A stretch of DNA of 14,658 bases from Gammaproteobacteria bacterium. Its GTDB lineage: Bacteria > Pseudomonadota > Gammaproteobacteria > SMWH01. The notes below the pieces were generated by a model that did not search any database, had not been told where the DNA came from, and saw only the letters and a list, made by a program, of their open reading frames with translations. The number at the start of each line of letters is the position of its first letter. Position 1 is the stretch's first letter. A program made the position numbers and the translations under genes. The stretch lies in assembly GCA_004357005.1 (NCBI GenBank), contig SMWH01000017.1:1-14658 (forward strand), in the 5' to 3' direction. Positions 11,801 through 14,658 of this stretch are shown here, one piece after another.

Positions 11801-14658
11801 ATGCGTCTAGCTCAGATCAAACTCGCCGGATTCAAGTCGTTCGTCGACCCGACGACGGTTCATTTCCCCAGCGATATGACCGCGATCGTCGGTCCGAACG
11901 GCTGTGGCAAATCGAATATCATCGATGGCGTGCGCTGGGTCATGGGCGAAAGCTCCGCCAAGGTGTTGCGCGGCGACTCCATGGCGGATGTGATCTTCAA
12001 CGGTTCCGACATTCGCAAACCCGTGGGCACCGCCACCGTCGAACTGATATTTGACAACAGCGATGGTGCGTTAGGCGGGCAATATGCGGGATTTGCGGAA
12101 CTCTCCTGCAAACGCATCGTGTCACGGGACGGCGTATCCGCCTACTACCTCAATGGAACACGTTGCCGGCGACGGGACATCACCGATCTGTTTCATGGCA
12201 CGGGTATCGGGCCCAGGAGTTACTCGATCATCGAACAGGGGATGATCTCCCAGTTCGTTGAAGCAAAACCCGAGGATCTGCGTGTTTACCTGGAAGAAGC
12301 TGCCGGCATCTCCCGGTACAAGGAGCGGCGCCGCGAGACCGAGAACCGCATGCGGCACACCCGGGACAATCTCTCGCGGCTCGACGACCTGCGTGACGAG
12401 ATCGGCAACCAGATCGCGCATCTCAAGAGACAAGCGCGTTCGGCTGAGCGTTACAAGGTGCTCAAGGAAGAACAGCGTCGCCGTGAAGCGGAACTCCTGG
12501 CCCTGCAATGGAAGGAACTGGACTCGGAATCCAGCGAACACCAGCAAGAGGTGGATGTTCGCGAGACGGCATTGGAAAAGGCTGTCGCGCAGCAACGTTT
12601 GTTTGAAACCGATCTGGAAAAAGCCCGCGAAAAACACACCGGGGCCATGGATGCTTTCAATGCGGTGCACGCGGAATCGTACGAGGTGAGCAGCGAAATC
12701 GCCCGGCTCGAGCAGGAAATTCTCCACAGCAAAACACTGAAACAACAGCGCCAGCAGGAACTGAGAGAAGCCGACGAACAGCGCGCCGAAATCGAGGAAC
12801 ATATTGCGCTGGATCGCGTGCAAACGGAAGAATTGAGAACCGGTCTTGCCCAATACGAACCGGAACTCGACGCCGCTGTATTCGAACAGGAAGGCACCGA
12901 AACGCGTTTCACCGCCGCGGAACAGGCGCTGCAGGCATGGCAAGCCAATTGGGATCAGCACACGACCGAGCAGAACGAAAAATCCAGCCAGGCCGAAGTG
13001 GAGCAGACCCGCATTGATCACGTGGACCGGCATCTGCTGCAGTTGACCGAGCGTCTGGAGCGTTTGCGGCAACAAAGCAGCGAAATCAATGACGAGAAGA
13101 TCGAAAGCGATCTGGACCAGGCATCTGAACAGGCCGACACGGCTCAGGAACAGATCGACGCCGCTGGCTCGGAGCTTGATGATATCCGCGAACAATACGC
13201 AGAACGGCAAACCGACAACGCGCAGATCGAAGAAGGCCTGCACGACGCGCGACAGGAACTGGAAAACCTGAGCGGCCGGCACAGTTCACTGCAGGCGCTG
13301 CAGGAAGCGGCACTGGGTGAGGGCGAACCCGATATCCAGGACTGGCTGCGCGACAACGGTTTGCTGAACAAACCGCGGCTGGCGGATTTGTTGCAGGTCA
13401 GCGCCGGTTGGGAAACCGCGGTGCAGACAGCGCTCGAGGGTCATCTGGAATCACTGGTCCACGACGCTGATGTGGACGCGGTGGCGAAAGCCCTCGAATC
13501 ACTGAGCGAAGGGTCGGTGGGCGTGATGCAAAGCGGCGAATCAGAAAAAAGCACATCAGGGCTGTCCGCCCAGGTACGCGGCCCCGCCGCGCTCCACGAC
13601 CTTCTGACCGGCGTCGCGACGGCGGAAAGCCTGGACGATGCGCTTGCCCAGCGCGCCCGGTTGAACGACGGCGAGTCCGTCATCACACGGGAGGGGGTGT
13701 GGCTGGGCCGGAACTGGGTGCGAGTGTCCCGGCAGGCCAGCAGCGAAAGCGGGATCCTGCACCGGGCACAGGCCATCGGGGAACTCGAAAGAAGCATCGT
13801 CGAACTGGAGGAGGACATCGCTTCCCGCCGCAAGGCTGTGGAACAGGGCGAAGAGGCTTTGTCCCAGATCGACAACGATCGTGATGACCTGCAGGAAAAG
13901 ATCAACGGGCTCCAGCACCGGCACGCGGAAATCTGCGGCAAAGCAGAGGGCAAACGAACAACGCTTTCTCAGCAGCGGGAACGGCGCCTGGAGCTGACTG
14001 AAGATCTGTCCCAGACCGAACAGCAGATCGAGGATCAACGCAATCAACTGCAATCGGCGCGAGCTCGGCTCGAAAAGGCCATCGAAAGCATGGTCGTCAT
14101 CCAGAAACGCCACGAAAAACTCACCGGTGAAAAGGGCGAAATCCAGCACGTATTCGGCACGGCGCGGGACGCGGCGGCAGTAGTACGCGATCGCGTACAG
14201 CGCCTCACCATCGAAGTCGAAAAGAAACGCGCGGCGCTCACATCAACACAATCAGCGTTGGAACGCATGACCCACCAGTTGGAACAACTGGATGCGAGGC
14301 GCAAACAGCTGCACACCCAGATCGAGGAAGATGAAACGCCCCAGACCGAGCGTGAACAGAATCACCGGGCGAAACTCAACCTGAAGCTGGCGATCGAAAA
14401 ACGCATGCATGCAGCACGGACGAAGCTGGAAGAACTGGATACGGAACTGCGACGCCTCGACCAGGAACGCGTGCAGGCCGAAAAACATGCCCAGGATCTG
14501 CGCGGTGCGGTGGAACAGCAGAAACTGTCCGGTGAAGGCGTGCGGGTGCGCGCCCAGACTGTTGAGGAACAGATCACGAAAAGCGGTTTTGACATGAGTC
14601 TGCTGCTGATAGAACTGCCGGAGGATGCCAGCGTTGCAAGCTGGGAAGAGGAGTTGCA
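11801..14658 (+). CDS. smc: Chromosome segregation ATPase SMC, 5' part
   Basis: SMC is the ATPase of bacterial condensin and works with ScpA and ScpB. The frame runs from ATG 11801 (MRLAQIKLAGFKSFVDPT) through the right edge without a stop: 952 codons of a usual 1,150-1,200. The Walker A motif GPNGCGKS lies at residues 31-38. The Q-loop is at Gln146 in YSIIEQGMISQF, followed by LEEAAGISRYKERRRE. A long antiparallel coiled coil runs from about 165 to 500, then the hinge (about 505-650, with DWLRDNGLLNKPRLADLL and the WLGRNWVRVS strand), then the return arm. Signature and Walker B motifs lie beyond the window. No upstream in-frame start and no Shine-Dalgarno sequence are seen. The start matches the family N-terminus exactly, and the visible part shows no frameshift. 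Confidence 0.95.
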   Translation, partial: MRLAQIKLAGFKSFVDPTTVHFPSDMTAIVGPNGCGKSNIIDGVRWVMGESSAKVLRGDSMADVIFNGSDIRKPVGTATVELIFDNSDGALGGQYAGFAELSCKRIVSRDGVSAYYLNGTRCRRRDITDLFHGTGIGPRSYSIIEQGMISQFVEAKPEDLRVYLEEAAGISRYKERRRETENRMRHTRDNLSRLDDLRDEIGNQIAHLKRQARSAERYKVLKEEQRRREAELLALQWKELDSESSEHQQEVDVRETALEKAVAQQRLFETDLEKAREKHTGAMDAFNAVHAESYEVSSEIARLEQEILHSKTLKQQRQQELREADEQRAEIEEHIALDRVQTEELRTGLAQYEPELDAAVFEQEGTETRFTAAEQALQAWQANWDQHTTEQNEKSSQAEVEQTRIDHVDRHLLQLTERLERLRQQSSEINDEKIESDLDQASEQADTAQEQIDAAGSELDDIREQYAERQTDNAQIEEGLHDARQELENLSGRHSSLQALQEAALGEGEPDIQDWLRDNGLLNKPRLADLLQVSAGWETAVQTALEGHLESLVHDADVDAVAKALESLSEGSVGVMQSGESEKSTSGLSAQVRGPAALHDLLTGVATAESLDDALAQRARLNDGESVITREGVWLGRNWVRVSRQASSESGILHRAQAIGELERSIVELEEDIASRRKAVEQGEEALSQIDNDRDDLQEKINGLQHRHAEICGKAEGKRTTLSQQRERRLELTEDLSQTEQQIEDQRNQLQSARARLEKAIESMVVIQKRHEKLTGEKGEIQHVFGTARDAAAVVRDRVQRLTIEVEKKRAALTSTQSALERMTHQLEQLDARRKQLHTQIEEDETPQTEREQNHRAKLNLKLAIEKRMHAARTKLEELDTELRRLDQERVQAEKHAQDLRGAVEQQKLSGEGVRVRAQTVEEQITKSGFDMSLLLIELPEDASVASWEEEL

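Noticed and set aside
12122..13282. 386-codon open frame on the minus strand, rich in Phe and Leu
   Set aside because: It is antisense to the smc coiled coil. Glu, Gln and Lys codons read backwards give Phe and Leu. smc in the sense frame has Walker A, Q-loop and hinge motifs.

Overview
The window looks like a piece of chromosome from a non-enteric gammaproteobacterium. GC is high, with strongly GC-biased third positions. It carries ubiG (ubiquinone synthesis), a run of genes matching the Pseudomonas-type order mtaD-ubiG-mupP, and SMC-ScpAB condensin instead of MukBEF. Nearly all of it is housekeeping sequence. I see no prophage, transposase, CRISPR array, rRNA or tRNA gene.

Left block (1-5025, all +): a compact operon with overlapping stops and starts. 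It holds the 3' part of an MTA/SAH deaminase gene (mtaD), a secreted Sel1-repeat protein, ubiG and a MupP/Gph-type HAD phosphatase. rmuC follows after 43 bases and a squalene/phytoene-synthase-like gene with degraded active-site motifs follows 8 bases later. The block joins MTA salvage, ubiquinone methylation and probably MurNAc-6-phosphate recycling.

Accessory pocket (5026-6503): the only stretch that is not core genome. It holds a REP-like hairpin, a recognisable promoter, a gene for a secreted protein of unknown function (GTG start at 5234), the C-terminal remnant of an outer-membrane beta-barrel protein, a short unexplained coding-like frame, and a second REP-like hairpin touching the rluB stop codon.

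Middle block (6504-10234, all -): trpS-scpA-scpB-rluB, read right to left. TrpS is the long form with a connecting insertion and a four-cysteine motif close to the published iron-sulfur motif of Thermotoga TrpRS. scpA and scpB encode the kleisin and the winged-helix partner of SMC. rluB starts inside the end of scpB. A composite REP-like element lies between trpS and the divergent yciB.

Right block (10359-14658): yciB and bolA (+), convergent queF (-), then smc (+), which runs off the window after 952 codons. All three subunits of SMC-ScpAB condensin therefore lie within about 7 kb.

I found no convincing new multi-gene system. The items most worth checking are the 5026-6503 pocket, the four-cysteine TrpRS, the squalene-synthase-like protein without its aspartate motifs, and the REP-like family.
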